Assembly: GCA_030696345.1 (NCBI GenBank)
Contig: JAUYSK010000019.1
Coordinates: forward strand, 124,001-188,000
Source of the DNA: Azonexus sp.
GTDB taxonomy: Bacteria > Pseudomonadota > Gammaproteobacteria > Burkholderiales > Rhodocyclaceae
DNA: 64,000 nucleotides
Reading direction: 5' to 3'
Shown: one piece after another, positions 27,013-36,808 of the stretch
Position numbering within the stretch: position 1 is the stretch's first letter
How the letters are laid out: the number at the start of each line of letters is the position of its first letter
Notes under the pieces: generated by a model
What the model saw: the letters and a program-made list of their open reading frames with translations, nothing else
Databases searched by the model: none
Told to the model about the DNA's origin: nothing
Position numbers and translations under genes: made by a program

Positions 27013-27949
27013 CGCGCAAGCTGTCGAGCAGGTTGCGCATGTCTTCCGGCATTGGAACTTCCCATTGCATCTTCAAACCGGTCAAGGGATGCACCAGGCC
27101 AAGCCGGGTAGCATGCAAAGCCTGACGGGGGAACGCCGGCAATTTCGGATTGGCCTTGCCGTAGACCTGATCGCCCACCAGAGGATGGTTGATTGAGGCC
27201 AGATGCACGCGTATCTGATGCGTCCGCCCGGTTTCCAGCGAACATTCGATATAGGTGCAATAGGCAAACTTTTCCATGATCCTGAACCAGGTCATCGCCG
27301 GCTTGCCGCCGCGGCTTTCCGGCACGACCGCCATCTTGACCCGCTGTACCGGATGCCGGCCAATCGGCGAATCGACCCCACCGCCGGTCATCATCGCCCC
27401 GGCCGCAATCGCCAGATAGACCCGGCGAACGGTACGAGCCTGTAACTGACGAACGAGATCGGTCTGCGCCTCCAGCGTCTTGGCGACCACCAGCAAACCA
27501 CTGGTTTCCTTGTCCAGCCGATGCACGATACCTGCCCGCGGCACGGCAGAGATGCCCGGCACATGGTGTAGCAACGCATTCATCAGCGTCCCGCTCCAGT
27601 TGCCGCTGCCGGGATGCACGACCAGTCCGGCCGGCTTGTTGATGACGAGCAGCGTTTCATCCTCGAAGACAACGTTGAGCGGGATGTCTTCCGGCTGCTC
27701 AGGCAGGGTTCGGGCATCATGCAATTCGGTGACAAGCAGGCGTTCACCGCCCAGCATCTTGCGTTTGGGCTCGTTCTCGACCTTGCCTTCAACCAGCACA
27801 CAACCTTCACGCACCCAGGTTTGCAGGCGATTGCGGGAATGTTGGGGCAGCGCCTCGGCCAGGATCTGATCGAGGCGGCGGCCATAGGAGGCATCTGGAA
27901 CCGTCAATTTAAGCGGTTCAGTTCGGCTATAATCGCCGGAGTTTTCCAT
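27005..27949 (-). CDS. rluD: 23S rRNA pseudouridine synthase
   Basis: It modifies uridines in helix 69 of 23S rRNA. The protein is about 314 residues with an S4-like domain (RRLDQILAEALPQHSRNRLQTWV) and the catalytic motif HRLDKETSGLLV, then RTHQIRVHLASI. ATG at 27949 (MENSGDYSR) has AAAGA upstream; 27961 is the alternative, and the track's 28138 is excluded because it lies antisense inside bamD. Only about 10 nt separate it from the divergent bamD start. Confidence 0.94.
   Translation of the reverse strand: MENSGDYSRTEPLKLTVPDASYGRRLDQILAEALPQHSRNRLQTWVREGCVLVEGKVENEPKRKMLGGERLLVTELHDARTLPEQPEDIPLNVVFEDETLLVINKPAGLVVHPGSGNWSGTLMNALLHHVPGISAVPRAGIVHRLDKETSGLLVVAKTLEAQTDLVRQLQARTVRRVYLAIAAGAMMTGGGVDSPIGRHPVQRVKMAVVPESRGGKPAMTWFRIMEKFAYCTYIECSLETGRTHQIRVHLASINHPLVGDQVYGKANPKLPAFPRQALHATRLGLVHPLTGLKMQWEVPMPEDMRNLLDSLRGG
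27928..27933 (+). promoter_or_regulatory. -10 element for bamD
   Basis: A perfect TATAAT lies 27 nt before the bamD ATG, inside the 5' coding part of rluD. No good -35 is visible at the usual distance. Confidence 0.5.
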
Positions 27950-27959
27950 AGGATCTTTC

Positions 27960-28787
27960 ATGATGCGAAGTTTAGCCGCATTCCGGCCTTTCCCTGCCTT
28001 CTTCAGTCTGTTGACCGCGCTTTTCCTTGCCCTGGCAGTAACCGGATGTAGTTCTTTTGGCAACACCCCTGATGAAACCGTCGGCTGGTCTGCCGCCAAG
28101 CTGTACTCGGAAGCCAAGGACGCGCAAGCCGACGGCACTTACGACAAGGCGGCCAAGTATCTGGAAAAGCTCGAATCCCGTTTCCCGTATGGCCGCTTTG
28201 CTCAGCAGGCCCAGTTGGAGCTGGGATATGTCTACTGGAAAGCCAACGAAGCCGGTTCAGCGCTGGCGGCCTGTGACCGCTTCATCAAACTCCACCCGAA
28301 TCATCCGGCGGTCGACTACGTCTATTACCTGAAAGGCCTGATCAACTTCAATGAAGATCTGGGACTGATCGGACTGATCAGTTCGCAGGATCCTACCGAG
28401 CGCGACCCCAAGGCCGCCCGCGAGTCATTTGATGCCTTCAAGGAACTGGTTACCCGCTACCCGAAAAGCAAGTACACCCCGGATGCCATCCTGCGCATGG
28501 ATTATCTGGTCAATGCGCTGGCTTCGATGGAAGTCCACGTTGCGCGTTATTACACCAAGCGTGGCGCCTATATCGCTGCCGCCAATCGCGCTCAGTTCGC
28601 CGTCAAGACCTACCCGCGCGCACCGGCCATTGAGGAAGCAATGTTCATTCTGGTCACCGCATACGACAAGTTGGGCTTGAACGATCTGCGCGATGATTCC
28701 GAACGCATCATGCGCCAGAACTTCCCGAACAGCCGCTATTACAAGGACGGCCTGGATCGCAAAGTGGCCTGGTGGAAGCTCTGGTAA
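27960..28787 (+). CDS. bamD: Outer membrane assembly lipoprotein BamD
   Basis: This is an essential component of the BAM complex that inserts beta-barrel proteins. The 275-residue precursor has an N-terminal signal with a lipobox (AVTGC) and TPR repeats (AKYLEKLESRFPYG, RFIKLHPNHPAVDY, ELVTRYPKSKYTPDA). AGGA lies six bases before ATG 27960; ATG 27963 is also possible. It is divergent from rluD, as in many Proteobacteria, and ends one base from the convergent kinase gene with no terminator between. Confidence 0.95.
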   Translation: MMRSLAAFRPFPAFFSLLTALFLALAVTGCSSFGNTPDETVGWSAAKLYSEAKDAQADGTYDKAAKYLEKLESRFPYGRFAQQAQLELGYVYWKANEAGSALAACDRFIKLHPNHPAVDYVYYLKGLINFNEDLGLIGLISSQDPTERDPKAARESFDAFKELVTRYPKSKYTPDAILRMDYLVNALASMEVHVARYYTKRGAYIAAANRAQFAVKTYPRAPAIEEAMFILVTAYDKLGLNDLRDDSERIMRQNFPNSRYYKDGLDRKVAWWKLW

Positions 28788-28788
28788 A

Positions 28789-31176
28789 TCAGCTGCCCTG
28801 CTTGATGGCCAGAATGGCCTGATTACGCAGGGTCCGGAGCAGAGAGAGTTCTTTTTCCGGAATCGTTATGCCACCGGGTTCATCCCGGTCGGCGTAGATC
28901 AAAGCCACCGGATTACCCTTGATATTCAAGGGAAATAACACAAACGAGTGAGCCGGCACGGCCTTGCGATACCACGCCGGAATGCGCTCGGCGATCTTAG
29001 GATCATTGATGTCGCTGATCAGGATATCGACCCCTTTCGAAGTCGCAGCGTGGAAGATGTCCGGTGCAAAGCTCAGCGGAAAACGGAAAGCCTTGGCGAT
29101 CTCGTTCGCCTCCGGCCCAAAACCGAAACGCCCCTGCATCGTCCCCGACTTTGCGTCACGGATGCACAGCACGACTCGTTTGAAACCCATTGCCCGATAC
29201 ATGGTTTCAAGAATGATGCGCAGGATATCGTTGAGCTTGAACCCGTCAACCAGCGTATTGCTGATGTCCTGAATCCCCGCCGTCAGTACCGACTGGGCAT
29301 CGAGTTGCTGACCACCACCCTCTGTCAGGTCGCCATCGACACCACTGAGCGGATCATTTTCGCGTAGCAGTGTACCGTCCATGGAATTGGTCACTTCCTG
29401 CTCGTCTACCGCAGCAGTCTCGCCACTACTGCCACGGGCGAACTGACGCATCTGCTTGCCGAAGGTGGTCTGTTGCAGATTGAGGTGGATGATCTTGGCG
29501 AAGTCGGCAACCTCCTCGACAGCCCGTTGCACGGTCTGGAGAACCTCTTTCTGGTCGAGCTCGATGGCACCGGCAAAACGCGCCATCGTTTTCTTCATTT
29601 CGCGATCCCGCGCCTCGGGTGTTGACTTGGCGATGACATCGCACAACTCGTTGGCAAAGCCTGATAGCAGGCACAGCCGGTCCTCTTGCGTTACACCTTT
29701 CCTGACCGGACCCGACGGCAGTTTGCGCATGCTGCCGACAATCAGCGGCGGAAAACCCCACTGTCGGGCCACGGCAATACCCATATCTTCAAAGGAAATG
29801 CCGAGCACCTGCAAAGCGGCGCTTTCTTCAGGGCAATTCTTCTGTTCCATGATGCGTCGAATCTCATCGGACTCATCCGGAAAATAAAACTGGGAAAGCA
29901 AACGGCCCAGACTATTGAATAGCGAACAGATGAAAGTCTGTTCGAGATCGCGCATCTTGGCCGTGGCGCCGATATCCTTGGCCAGAATGCCTGCCAGATT
30001 GGCCCGCAGAAAGTCTTCCTTGAGCTGGTTCGCGTTAGCCTTGTTCTGCAGATGTTCAAAAAGCAATACGGTAATCGCAATATTGCGCACCGCCTCGAAG
30101 CCAAGCACGATTACCGCCCGCGAAACGGTGCTGATGCTGCCGCCACCGGCCGGCCGGAAATAAGCCGCGTTCACCAGACGCAGGATCTTGTTGGTCAGCG
30201 CGAAATCCTTGAGGATGGAATTGGACAGCTTGTTGATGCTCTCCGTCTCGCTGTTGGCGATCTTGTTGATGGCGCTGACCGACTCCGACAACGCCGGAAA
30301 ATCGCTCTTGTGGCGCATCCGCCGGAGCAGAAAATCGAGTGTCGATTTCTTCCCTTCCCCAGATTTGCCGTCGTCTTCCGGGTCAAGATAGTTATCCAGC
30401 GCCTCGGCAAACTGTGCCGCAGTCTGGTAGCGCAATGCTGGATCCCGCGCCAGGGCCTTGTACAAAATACTGCCCAAACGCTCGTCCACCGCAGCACTCG
30501 CCGGCAACTTCATGTCTTCGTTGGCGATCTGGTGCATCACCTGAAAAATGTTGTCGCCCTCCACCGCGCGACGCCCGGCGAGCATCTCGAACAGGATCAG
30601 GCCAGCCGAGAAAATATCCGACCGTTCACTGTTCTGGCGATGCTCGATGTATTCGGGCGCCATGTAGGCTGGCGTGCCGGTGTATTCCTCGGCATCGTCA
30701 TTTGGGCTGTCAACGCGAGTGGCAATACCGAAGTCCATGACGCGTGGCGTAGCGTTTTCATCCAGCAGAATATTGGAGGGTTTGAGGTCGCGATGGATGA
30801 TGCCCTGCGCATGGGCGTGCGCGACGGCGTCAAGCACCGGCCGCATAATGCTGACAGCCTTGACTGGCGACAAGGCGCCACTACCGCGCAAAAATTCCGC
30901 CAGATTCTTGCCCGGCACGTATTCGAAAACCAGATACAAATCACCAGCAGCCTCGCCCGCCTCGAAAATCGGCACGATGTTCGGGTGGCGTAACTTGCTG
31001 ACCATCCGCGCTTCATCAAGCAGTACCTGATTCTGTGCCGGATCGGACTTGCTGAAATGCACTGTTTTAATGGCGATTTCGCGCTGCAACTGGGGGTCAA
31101 AACCAAGGTACACCGTACTTTGGGAACCGCGCCCCAGTTCCTTGCGCAGATCAAAGCGGCCAATTCGACGATTCAT
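28789..31176 (-). CDS. Ser/Thr protein kinase fused to HDOD and GAF domains
   Basis: The 795 residues start with a Hanks-type kinase (about 5-275) with ATP-binding GRGSQSTVYLG and IAIKTV, the catalytic HRDLKPSNILLD and DFGIA, and APE-like MAPEYIEH. An HDOD domain follows (about 300-510: LTNKILRLVNAAYF, SRAVIVLGFEAVRNIAI), without evident HD catalytic residues, and then a C-terminal GAF domain (about 610-795). It lacks membrane segments, so it is a cytoplasmic signal integrator with unknown ligand. It overlaps the DUF3293 gene by 4 nt. GGATAGAAG precedes the start; the track start is too early. Confidence 0.92.
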   Translation of the reverse strand: MNRRIGRFDLRKELGRGSQSTVYLGFDPQLQREIAIKTVHFSKSDPAQNQVLLDEARMVSKLRHPNIVPIFEAGEAAGDLYLVFEYVPGKNLAEFLRGSGALSPVKAVSIMRPVLDAVAHAHAQGIIHRDLKPSNILLDENATPRVMDFGIATRVDSPNDDAEEYTGTPAYMAPEYIEHRQNSERSDIFSAGLILFEMLAGRRAVEGDNIFQVMHQIANEDMKLPASAAVDERLGSILYKALARDPALRYQTAAQFAEALDNYLDPEDDGKSGEGKKSTLDFLLRRMRHKSDFPALSESVSAINKIANSETESINKLSNSILKDFALTNKILRLVNAAYFRPAGGGSISTVSRAVIVLGFEAVRNIAITVLLFEHLQNKANANQLKEDFLRANLAGILAKDIGATAKMRDLEQTFICSLFNSLGRLLSQFYFPDESDEIRRIMEQKNCPEESAALQVLGISFEDMGIAVARQWGFPPLIVGSMRKLPSGPVRKGVTQEDRLCLLSGFANELCDVIAKSTPEARDREMKKTMARFAGAIELDQKEVLQTVQRAVEEVADFAKIIHLNLQQTTFGKQMRQFARGSSGETAAVDEQEVTNSMDGTLLRENDPLSGVDGDLTEGGGQQLDAQSVLTAGIQDISNTLVDGFKLNDILRIILETMYRAMGFKRVVLCIRDAKSGTMQGRFGFGPEANEIAKAFRFPLSFAPDIFHAATSKGVDILISDINDPKIAERIPAWYRKAVPAHSFVLFPLNIKGNPVALIYADRDEPGGITIPEKELSLLRTLRNQAILAIKQGS

Positions 31177-31598
31177 TGTTCTTCTATCCAGATCAGGCGT
31201 GGAATGGCGTCTGAGCCACCACATATCAGGGCATTCTGTCCGAAATCCTCGGCCAGCGCACAGGCATCTTCAAAGGTAATGTCAGGTACGAAACAGCTTT
31301 CTTCAAGCAACTCATCAGCCTGATCCGGCACATTCTCGCCGGCATAAGGCTCGTAATTACCTTCCAGCAGCTCACACTCTAGCTGCGACTGACGCTCGGC
31401 ATTCGTCGCCGCAGCAAGCGGCTGTGAGCCAGGGTTGCAAGCCGTGATGATCGCAAAGGTCGAGCAGCCGACTTTCTCCACCCAAGCCTTCAAAACCTCA
31501 TTGGGCTGATCGATGCGCAACTCGGCGTGACCTCCCGGCAAAAATACCCGATAGGTCGTGGCGCGGTAGGCCGCGTCCAGTTCAGTCGTCTTCGCCAT
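31173..31598 (-). CDS. DUF3293 family protein
   Basis: This 141-residue soluble protein has the family features AIITACNPGSQPL in the first half and EESCFVPDITFEDACALAEDFGQNALI near the end. The function is unknown. The ATG at 31598 lies inside the last codons of rmuC (17-nt overlap) and its TGA overlaps the kinase ATG, so rmuC, this gene and the kinase are likely one message. Confidence 0.85.
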   Translation of the reverse strand: MAKTTELDAAYRATTYRVFLPGGHAELRIDQPNEVLKAWVEKVGCSTFAIITACNPGSQPLAAATNAERQSQLECELLEGNYEPYAGENVPDQADELLEESCFVPDITFEDACALAEDFGQNALICGGSDAIPRLIWIEEQ

Positions 31599-32916
31599 CC
31601 AGATCCACCACGCCAATCATTTTTTCCGACTCCGCCACCGGCAGTGCCTCGACTTCTTTCAGGCGACGCGACAACTGGCGCGTCCGGGTTTCAGCCTTGG
31701 TGATGCTGTTGCTGGCTTCCTCAAGCTTTTTCTTGGTATGCGCCAGCGCTTCGCCGAATTTGCCAAACTCTGTCTTCACCGCGCCCAATACCGCCCAGAC
31801 TTCAGCCGAACGCTGCTCGATGGCCAGCGTCCGGAAACCCATCTGCAAACTGTTGAGTAGCGCCGCCAATGTTGTCGGGCCCGCCAGGCTGACCCGGAAA
31901 TCGCGTTGCAGCGTTTCAGCCAGCGCCGGTCGACGCAAGGCTTCGGCATACAGGCCTTCAGTTGGCAGATAAAGCATGGCGAAATCGGTGGTGTGCGGGG
32001 GCGAAACGTATTTCTCGCGGATGCTCTTCGCCTCGTTTTTCAGACGCGTTTCGATGGCCTTGGAAGCCTCTTCGACAGCAGCAGGATCGCTGCGGTCCTG
32101 CGCATCAAGCAGGCGCTGGTAATCTTCAATCGGGAACTTGGCGTCGATCGGCAACCAGACCACAGCCCCGTCATCCTTGCCGGGCAAGCGGATGGCAAAA
32201 TCGACCCGTTCGTTGCTATCCGGTCGGGTAGCCACATTGGCGGCAAACTGGTCCGCCGTCAGCAATTGCTCCAGCAACGCCCCCAACTGGACTTCACCCC
32301 AGGTGCCGCGCGTCTTGACATTGGTCAGCACCCGCTTGAGATCGCCCACCCCGGCCGCCAGCGACTGCATTTCGCCAAGACCGCGATGGACCTGTTCCAA
32401 CCGGTCGCTGACCAGCTTGAAGGATTCGCCGAGACGCTGCTCCAGCGTCGCATGCAGTTTTTCATCGACCGTCCGCCGCATTTCTTCGAGCTTGCTGGCG
32501 TTATCAGCCTGAATGGCACTCAGGCGTCCCTCAACCGACAATTTCAGGCGCTCGAATCGCTCGTCCAGCCCGAGTGAAAACCGGTTCAGCTCACGGGCAA
32601 ACGCCTCCAGCCGCTCGGCTTGCAGGGCGCCAAACTGGCCGAATTGCGTTGTTACCGCCTGACCGAGCAAGGTTGAGGATTGCGCCCGCTCCTCGCGGTC
32701 ACGGAAAGACTCCTCGGCATCCTCACGCCGACCTCGCGCCAGTTCTTCGCGCAGCTCCCGCTCCAGCCGGGCGAGTCCTTTTTCCTGCGCTTCCTGTAGA
32801 GCCCGGAGATGCAACTCGTCGTCACCGCGCTTGTTGCCGCGAAGCAATAGCGCAACCTGCAGCAGGATGACCACCACGACGCCGACCAGCAGGGCCAGGC
32901 CCATTGTTTCGCTCAT
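31582..32916 (-). CDS. rmuC: DNA recombination protein RmuC
   Basis: The 444-residue protein has an N-terminal membrane anchor (about 5-24), a long coiled coil (30-190) and the nuclease-like RmuC domain with TRGTWGEVQLGALLEQLL and WLPIDAKFPIEDYQRL (PD-(D/E)XK-like region). Relatives limit rearrangements at inverted repeats. It begins 9 nt after the DUF748 gene ends and overlaps the next gene. Confidence 0.93.
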   Translation of the reverse strand: MSETMGLALLVGVVVVILLQVALLLRGNKRGDDELHLRALQEAQEKGLARLERELREELARGRREDAEESFRDREERAQSSTLLGQAVTTQFGQFGALQAERLEAFARELNRFSLGLDERFERLKLSVEGRLSAIQADNASKLEEMRRTVDEKLHATLEQRLGESFKLVSDRLEQVHRGLGEMQSLAAGVGDLKRVLTNVKTRGTWGEVQLGALLEQLLTADQFAANVATRPDSNERVDFAIRLPGKDDGAVVWLPIDAKFPIEDYQRLLDAQDRSDPAAVEEASKAIETRLKNEAKSIREKYVSPPHTTDFAMLYLPTEGLYAEALRRPALAETLQRDFRVSLAGPTTLAALLNSLQMGFRTLAIEQRSAEVWAVLGAVKTEFGKFGEALAHTKKKLEEASNSITKAETRTRQLSRRLKEVEALPVAESEKMIGVVDLDGEDD

Positions 32917-32925
32917 GCTTGCCTG

Positions 32926-35900
32926 TTACCTCAACGAGAAATCGACACGGCTGCCCTTGGCCTTTTCATCGGCTCCAGCCTTGGGTGGCACGAGGAACAA
33001 ACGCTCCGGAGAAATCTTGCCCTGCTCAACCAGCCAGACCTGAACATTCTCGGCGCGTCGCTTCGCCAGCTGATGAATATCGTCATCGGTCGCCGGCAGA
33101 TTGGCCAGCATCAGCTTCTCCATTTCCTCGACCGGCAAATCCTTCTGCATGCCAACCATATTGCGCGGCTTCGGGAACTTGGCAGCCTTGTAGGCCTTGG
33201 TCAGATAAGTCTGATATTCCTCCGGCGCAATATCGATGTCACGCAGGGAGTCGCCTTCCTCGCTTTTCTTGGCTGAATCCTTCTGCTTCTCCAGCTTCAT
33301 GGCGCGCTCCATGGCAACGCGCTTGATGCCTTCCCTGTCAGCTTCGTGATCAACCCGACCGGTCATTTCCAGCTTCAGCGCCGAACGCTCGGTCAATGCC
33401 TTGGCCATCGTCTCAAGCTTCTTGGCGGCCGTTTCGTTGACTCTGGCGCGACCAGCCGCGAATTCGACATTCGACAACTCCTCGCCGCTGCCAAACATCG
33501 AACCCAGCAGCGCAAACGGAGAAGTCACCGCCTTAACGAAAAGATTGACGATCACCTTGACGATCAGCCCACCCACCGAGAATTGCGGGTCATCCAGCGA
33601 ACCGGCTATCGGCAGATTGATATCGATTTCGCCACGATTATTCTTGAGCAGCGAGATCGCCAGATTGACCGGCAGCTTGGTCGCATCCGGGCTTTCCACG
33701 GCATCTCCGAAAGTGAACTGATCGATGAACACCTTGTTATCCGCCTTAAGCTGGTTGTTTTCCAGCTTGTAGGCAAGATTCAAGGAGAGCTTGCCCTTCT
33801 CGATGTTGTAGCCGGCGTATTTGCCCGAATACGGCGAGAAGCCGGTCAGATCAACCCCGGTCACATCAACTTTGATATCGAGATAAGGCTTGGCCGCCAG
33901 CGGATTCAGCTTGCCTTGAATCTGCACCGGCGCCGTTTTGGCATAACTGCCACGCAGGTCCACATCAGCGACGGTATCGGCCGCTGACGACAGGCCGGTG
34001 ATGCGCCCACCAAGCTTGGTGACATTAACGGTGTAATTTGGCTTGACGAAGAAATCGGAGAAATTGAGCGTGCCATTCTGCAGCGTAATCTTGGCAATCC
34101 TGATCGGCAGCACCTCCCTCGCCGGCGAGGGAGTCGGGGCTGTTGCAGGGGCGATAGCCTTGGCCTCCGGTGCACTCGTCAGCGATGCTGGCGCGGCAGC
34201 GGCAGCGGCCGCCTCGCCTTCCGGCTTCTTGACGATGTCCTGGACGTTGAGTCGCCCAGCCTGATTCAGGATAAGTTTGGAGTAATAATCAGCCAGGGCG
34301 ATTTCGCCGATATTGATCGTCAGCGGCTCCAGCCTGAAGTCTATCCCACCCAGGTAGAGCGATTTCCATTTGAGGAAATCCGCACTGTTTGCCTTGTCGA
34401 CCGCAAGGAAGTCACCCAGCGTTGTCGAACCCTTGTAGCTCGCCTTCAGGCCATCATTGTCGATCCTGGCGATTACCTCACCCTTGTTTGAAACCTGGCC
34501 GCGACTCACTTCGATGTTCAAATGCTCATTGAAATATGGCTGCAGCGGCAACAGCGGAATCGCCTGCGTCTCGATCTTGAGCGCAAGGTCGAGAGGCATG
34601 ATCTGCACACTGCCGCCGACATTGAGGCTTCCCTTTTTGTTGACCTTGCCTTTCAGCACAACACTGCCTTTCTTGCCAGGCTCGTTGGTCATGTTTTCGC
34701 CATGCAGGCTGAAGCCCTCCAGTTCCTGAACTGCGGCCGGCCTGGTTGTCTGGTCCTCGAAGCGGAAAGATAGATCGTCGATATTGAGCTTGGCGACATT
34801 GCCGATCCAGGGCCGCTCGTCCTGAGCCTTCGCATCGGCCGCCCGAATGGTCTTGAGCAGCGGCGAACTGACCCACTCGATCTTGCCGGCCTTGTTGCGC
34901 AGCATGCGCGCCCGGGTCTGACTGTTGGTGACTTCGGCAATATCGATGCGATGGGCCGGCAGATCGATGCGGATGCCCTTGACCGTCATCCGCTCAACCC
35001 GGAAACGCTCACCCAGATCAATCTGATAGCCGGCCTCGGCGATTTCGATCGGATCAGCCAGCTTGCTATCAAGCTTGCCGACCGTCGCATGCAGATCCCG
35101 TACCTCACCAACGATCGGCGTCAGTTTGGAGTCATCCTTCCAGCGAATCAGCCCGTTGCTCAGTGCGAATTCCCCCAGCGACCAGACCAACGGCTTGCCC
35201 GCTGCCGGCTTCGCTACGCTCTCCTTGCCGGAAGGCTTGGCCAGCTTGTCGGCCAGCAGCAGCACATTGAACTCACCAGCGCGATTAACCGACAGCGAAG
35301 AATCCAGTCCATCCAGTGCCACCCGTTTGACCGCAATGTTCTGATTGATCAGATCGGCATTTTCAAGATCAACATCCAGTCGTTTCCAGGCGATCAGCGG
35401 CTGACCATTGCTCTCGACCAACGTCATCCCCGAAACATGGGCGCTACCGACCACCGCCAGAGAGAATACCTTGTCGGACAACTCCTTGAAGACCACCTTC
35501 AATTCCGAATCCAGAATCCCGGCAGCAAGGCGAACAGGTATCGACTCCGGCAGGTAGGGTTGCAGGCCCGCCAGATCAAATCGATCAAGGTCGAGATCGA
35601 GTTCGCTTTCATGGTTGCCACCAAAAGGCTTGCTGCGCCCTTTCAGAACCAGCTGCGAGCCGTTGATGCCGGCTGAAAAACTGGGTTCAACCAGCACCTC
35701 AGCCTGATACGGCAGACTGGAGACAAAAGGCAGCCCCAGATTGATATCGCTGATCGTGTGCTTTCGCCCCTTGGGTTGGTCATCAAACTCGATCTTGCCG
35801 TTGATCAGTTGAATGTTATTGACCGAAAAACGCGGTGTTCCCGTATCCGGTTCATCCTTCGGCTTCATCCACTCGTCGAGCAGATCGGAAATGTCGTAAC

Positions 35901-36306
35901 GCCCCTCAGCAACCCTGGCCACGGCAAGCCGCAAACCCTGCAAGCGAACTTCATCGACGACAGCCGCCAGCTTGAAAATGGAAGCCGACGACAAATTGAC
36001 GAACAATTCGTCAAAGCCGACCACTTCCTTACCCCCTTCAGCCTTGATCGACAAACCGTTGAGTCGCGCCGATAGCGCGTACGGGTTGATGTCGATATTT
36101 TCAATGCTGACTTCGCGGTGCAACTGTTGCCCGAGTTGCTTGAGCAAAATGGATTTAAGCAACGGCGGTGCGGCGAAATAGCCGAGAAGACCGAAAACCA
36201 GCAAAAACCCGCCAATCCACTTGCTGATTGCCTTGCTGCGAGAGGATTTCACGAGCTTACCAAGCTGTGACAATGTCACCGAACTGCTTGCCGTCTCTTT
36301 TGCCAT
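32926..36306 (-). CDS. DUF748 (AsmA-like) envelope protein with OmpA-like C-terminal segment
   Basis: The very large protein (1126 residues) has one N-terminal membrane anchor (about 29-50). AsmA-like beta-rich repeats follow over most of its length (for example VNNIQLINGKIEFDDQ and KITLQNGTLNFSDFFVKPNY), with an Ala/Pro-rich linker around residues 705-740. The C-terminal part (SNVEFAAGRARVNETAAKKLE) resembles an OmpA-like fold. AsmA-like proteins are implicated in lipid transfer between inner and outer membrane; the exact role here is unknown. It heads the operon with rmuC, DUF3293 and the kinase. Confidence 0.88.
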   Translation of the reverse strand: MAKETASSSVTLSQLGKLVKSSRSKAISKWIGGFLLVFGLLGYFAAPPLLKSILLKQLGQQLHREVSIENIDINPYALSARLNGLSIKAEGGKEVVGFDELFVNLSSASIFKLAAVVDEVRLQGLRLAVARVAEGRYDISDLLDEWMKPKDEPDTGTPRFSVNNIQLINGKIEFDDQPKGRKHTISDINLGLPFVSSLPYQAEVLVEPSFSAGINGSQLVLKGRSKPFGGNHESELDLDLDRFDLAGLQPYLPESIPVRLAAGILDSELKVVFKELSDKVFSLAVVGSAHVSGMTLVESNGQPLIAWKRLDVDLENADLINQNIAVKRVALDGLDSSLSVNRAGEFNVLLLADKLAKPSGKESVAKPAAGKPLVWSLGEFALSNGLIRWKDDSKLTPIVGEVRDLHATVGKLDSKLADPIEIAEAGYQIDLGERFRVERMTVKGIRIDLPAHRIDIAEVTNSQTRARMLRNKAGKIEWVSSPLLKTIRAADAKAQDERPWIGNVAKLNIDDLSFRFEDQTTRPAAVQELEGFSLHGENMTNEPGKKGSVVLKGKVNKKGSLNVGGSVQIMPLDLALKIETQAIPLLPLQPYFNEHLNIEVSRGQVSNKGEVIARIDNDGLKASYKGSTTLGDFLAVDKANSADFLKWKSLYLGGIDFRLEPLTINIGEIALADYYSKLILNQAGRLNVQDIVKKPEGEAAAAAAAPASLTSAPEAKAIAPATAPTPSPAREVLPIRIAKITLQNGTLNFSDFFVKPNYTVNVTKLGGRITGLSSAADTVADVDLRGSYAKTAPVQIQGKLNPLAAKPYLDIKVDVTGVDLTGFSPYSGKYAGYNIEKGKLSLNLAYKLENNQLKADNKVFIDQFTFGDAVESPDATKLPVNLAISLLKNNRGEIDINLPIAGSLDDPQFSVGGLIVKVIVNLFVKAVTSPFALLGSMFGSGEELSNVEFAAGRARVNETAAKKLETMAKALTERSALKLEMTGRVDHEADREGIKRVAMERAMKLEKQKDSAKKSEEGDSLRDIDIAPEEYQTYLTKAYKAAKFPKPRNMVGMQKDLPVEEMEKLMLANLPATDDDIHQLAKRRAENVQVWLVEQGKISPERLFLVPPKAGADEKAKGSRVDFSLR

Positions 36307-36377
36307 GTTAATCTACCGTCGATATAGTTTCTTCTGCGAATTTAGCACACCGGAACCGCCTGAATGGCGGCAAAAAC

Positions 36378-36776
36378 ATGCGCGCAATCATTAAAGAATT
36401 ACAGAACCTCTTCGCCGAACTCAGACGCTGGCAGACCTGGCTGGGTATCGGGCTGATTTGCCTGTTCGCACTGCTTGCCTACCTGGTCAGCTCATACGCC
36501 TTCAAAAGCGACGCCATTCTGATGTTTCTCCGCCATACCGCTGGTTCCTGCCGGGAAATGACCAACAGCATCATCATCTTTCTGTTTTGCGGCATGATTT
36601 TTTTCCTGTTTACCGCCCTATTGACGCTGGGGGAAGTACAACAATATCTGGTGCTCAAACAGCGATCTGCCCATTACCAGGCACGCAAGTCACTCCACTG
36701 GGCAATAATCTGGGGGGTTGTGGCGGTGGGACTCTCCGTCGCCGCGCTGATTTTCTTCAATTCCTATTGCCGTTAG
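36378..36776 (+). CDS. Membrane protein of unknown function
   Basis: The 132-residue protein has three hydrophobic segments (about 21-42, 63-86 and 106-127) and an amphipathic N-terminal helix. I do not recognise a family. The SD is weak. It ends 32 nt before the REC-GGDEF gene on the same strand and is divergent from the DUF748 gene, so it may share the cyclase's promoter. Confidence 0.7.
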   Translation: MRAIIKELQNLFAELRRWQTWLGIGLICLFALLAYLVSSYAFKSDAILMFLRHTAGSCREMTNSIIIFLFCGMIFFLFTALLTLGEVQQYLVLKQRSAHYQARKSLHWAIIWGVVAVGLSVAALIFFNSYCR

Positions 36777-36808
36777 AGATTCTCCCGCCAAGCCACCTGC
36801 TGACCAAA

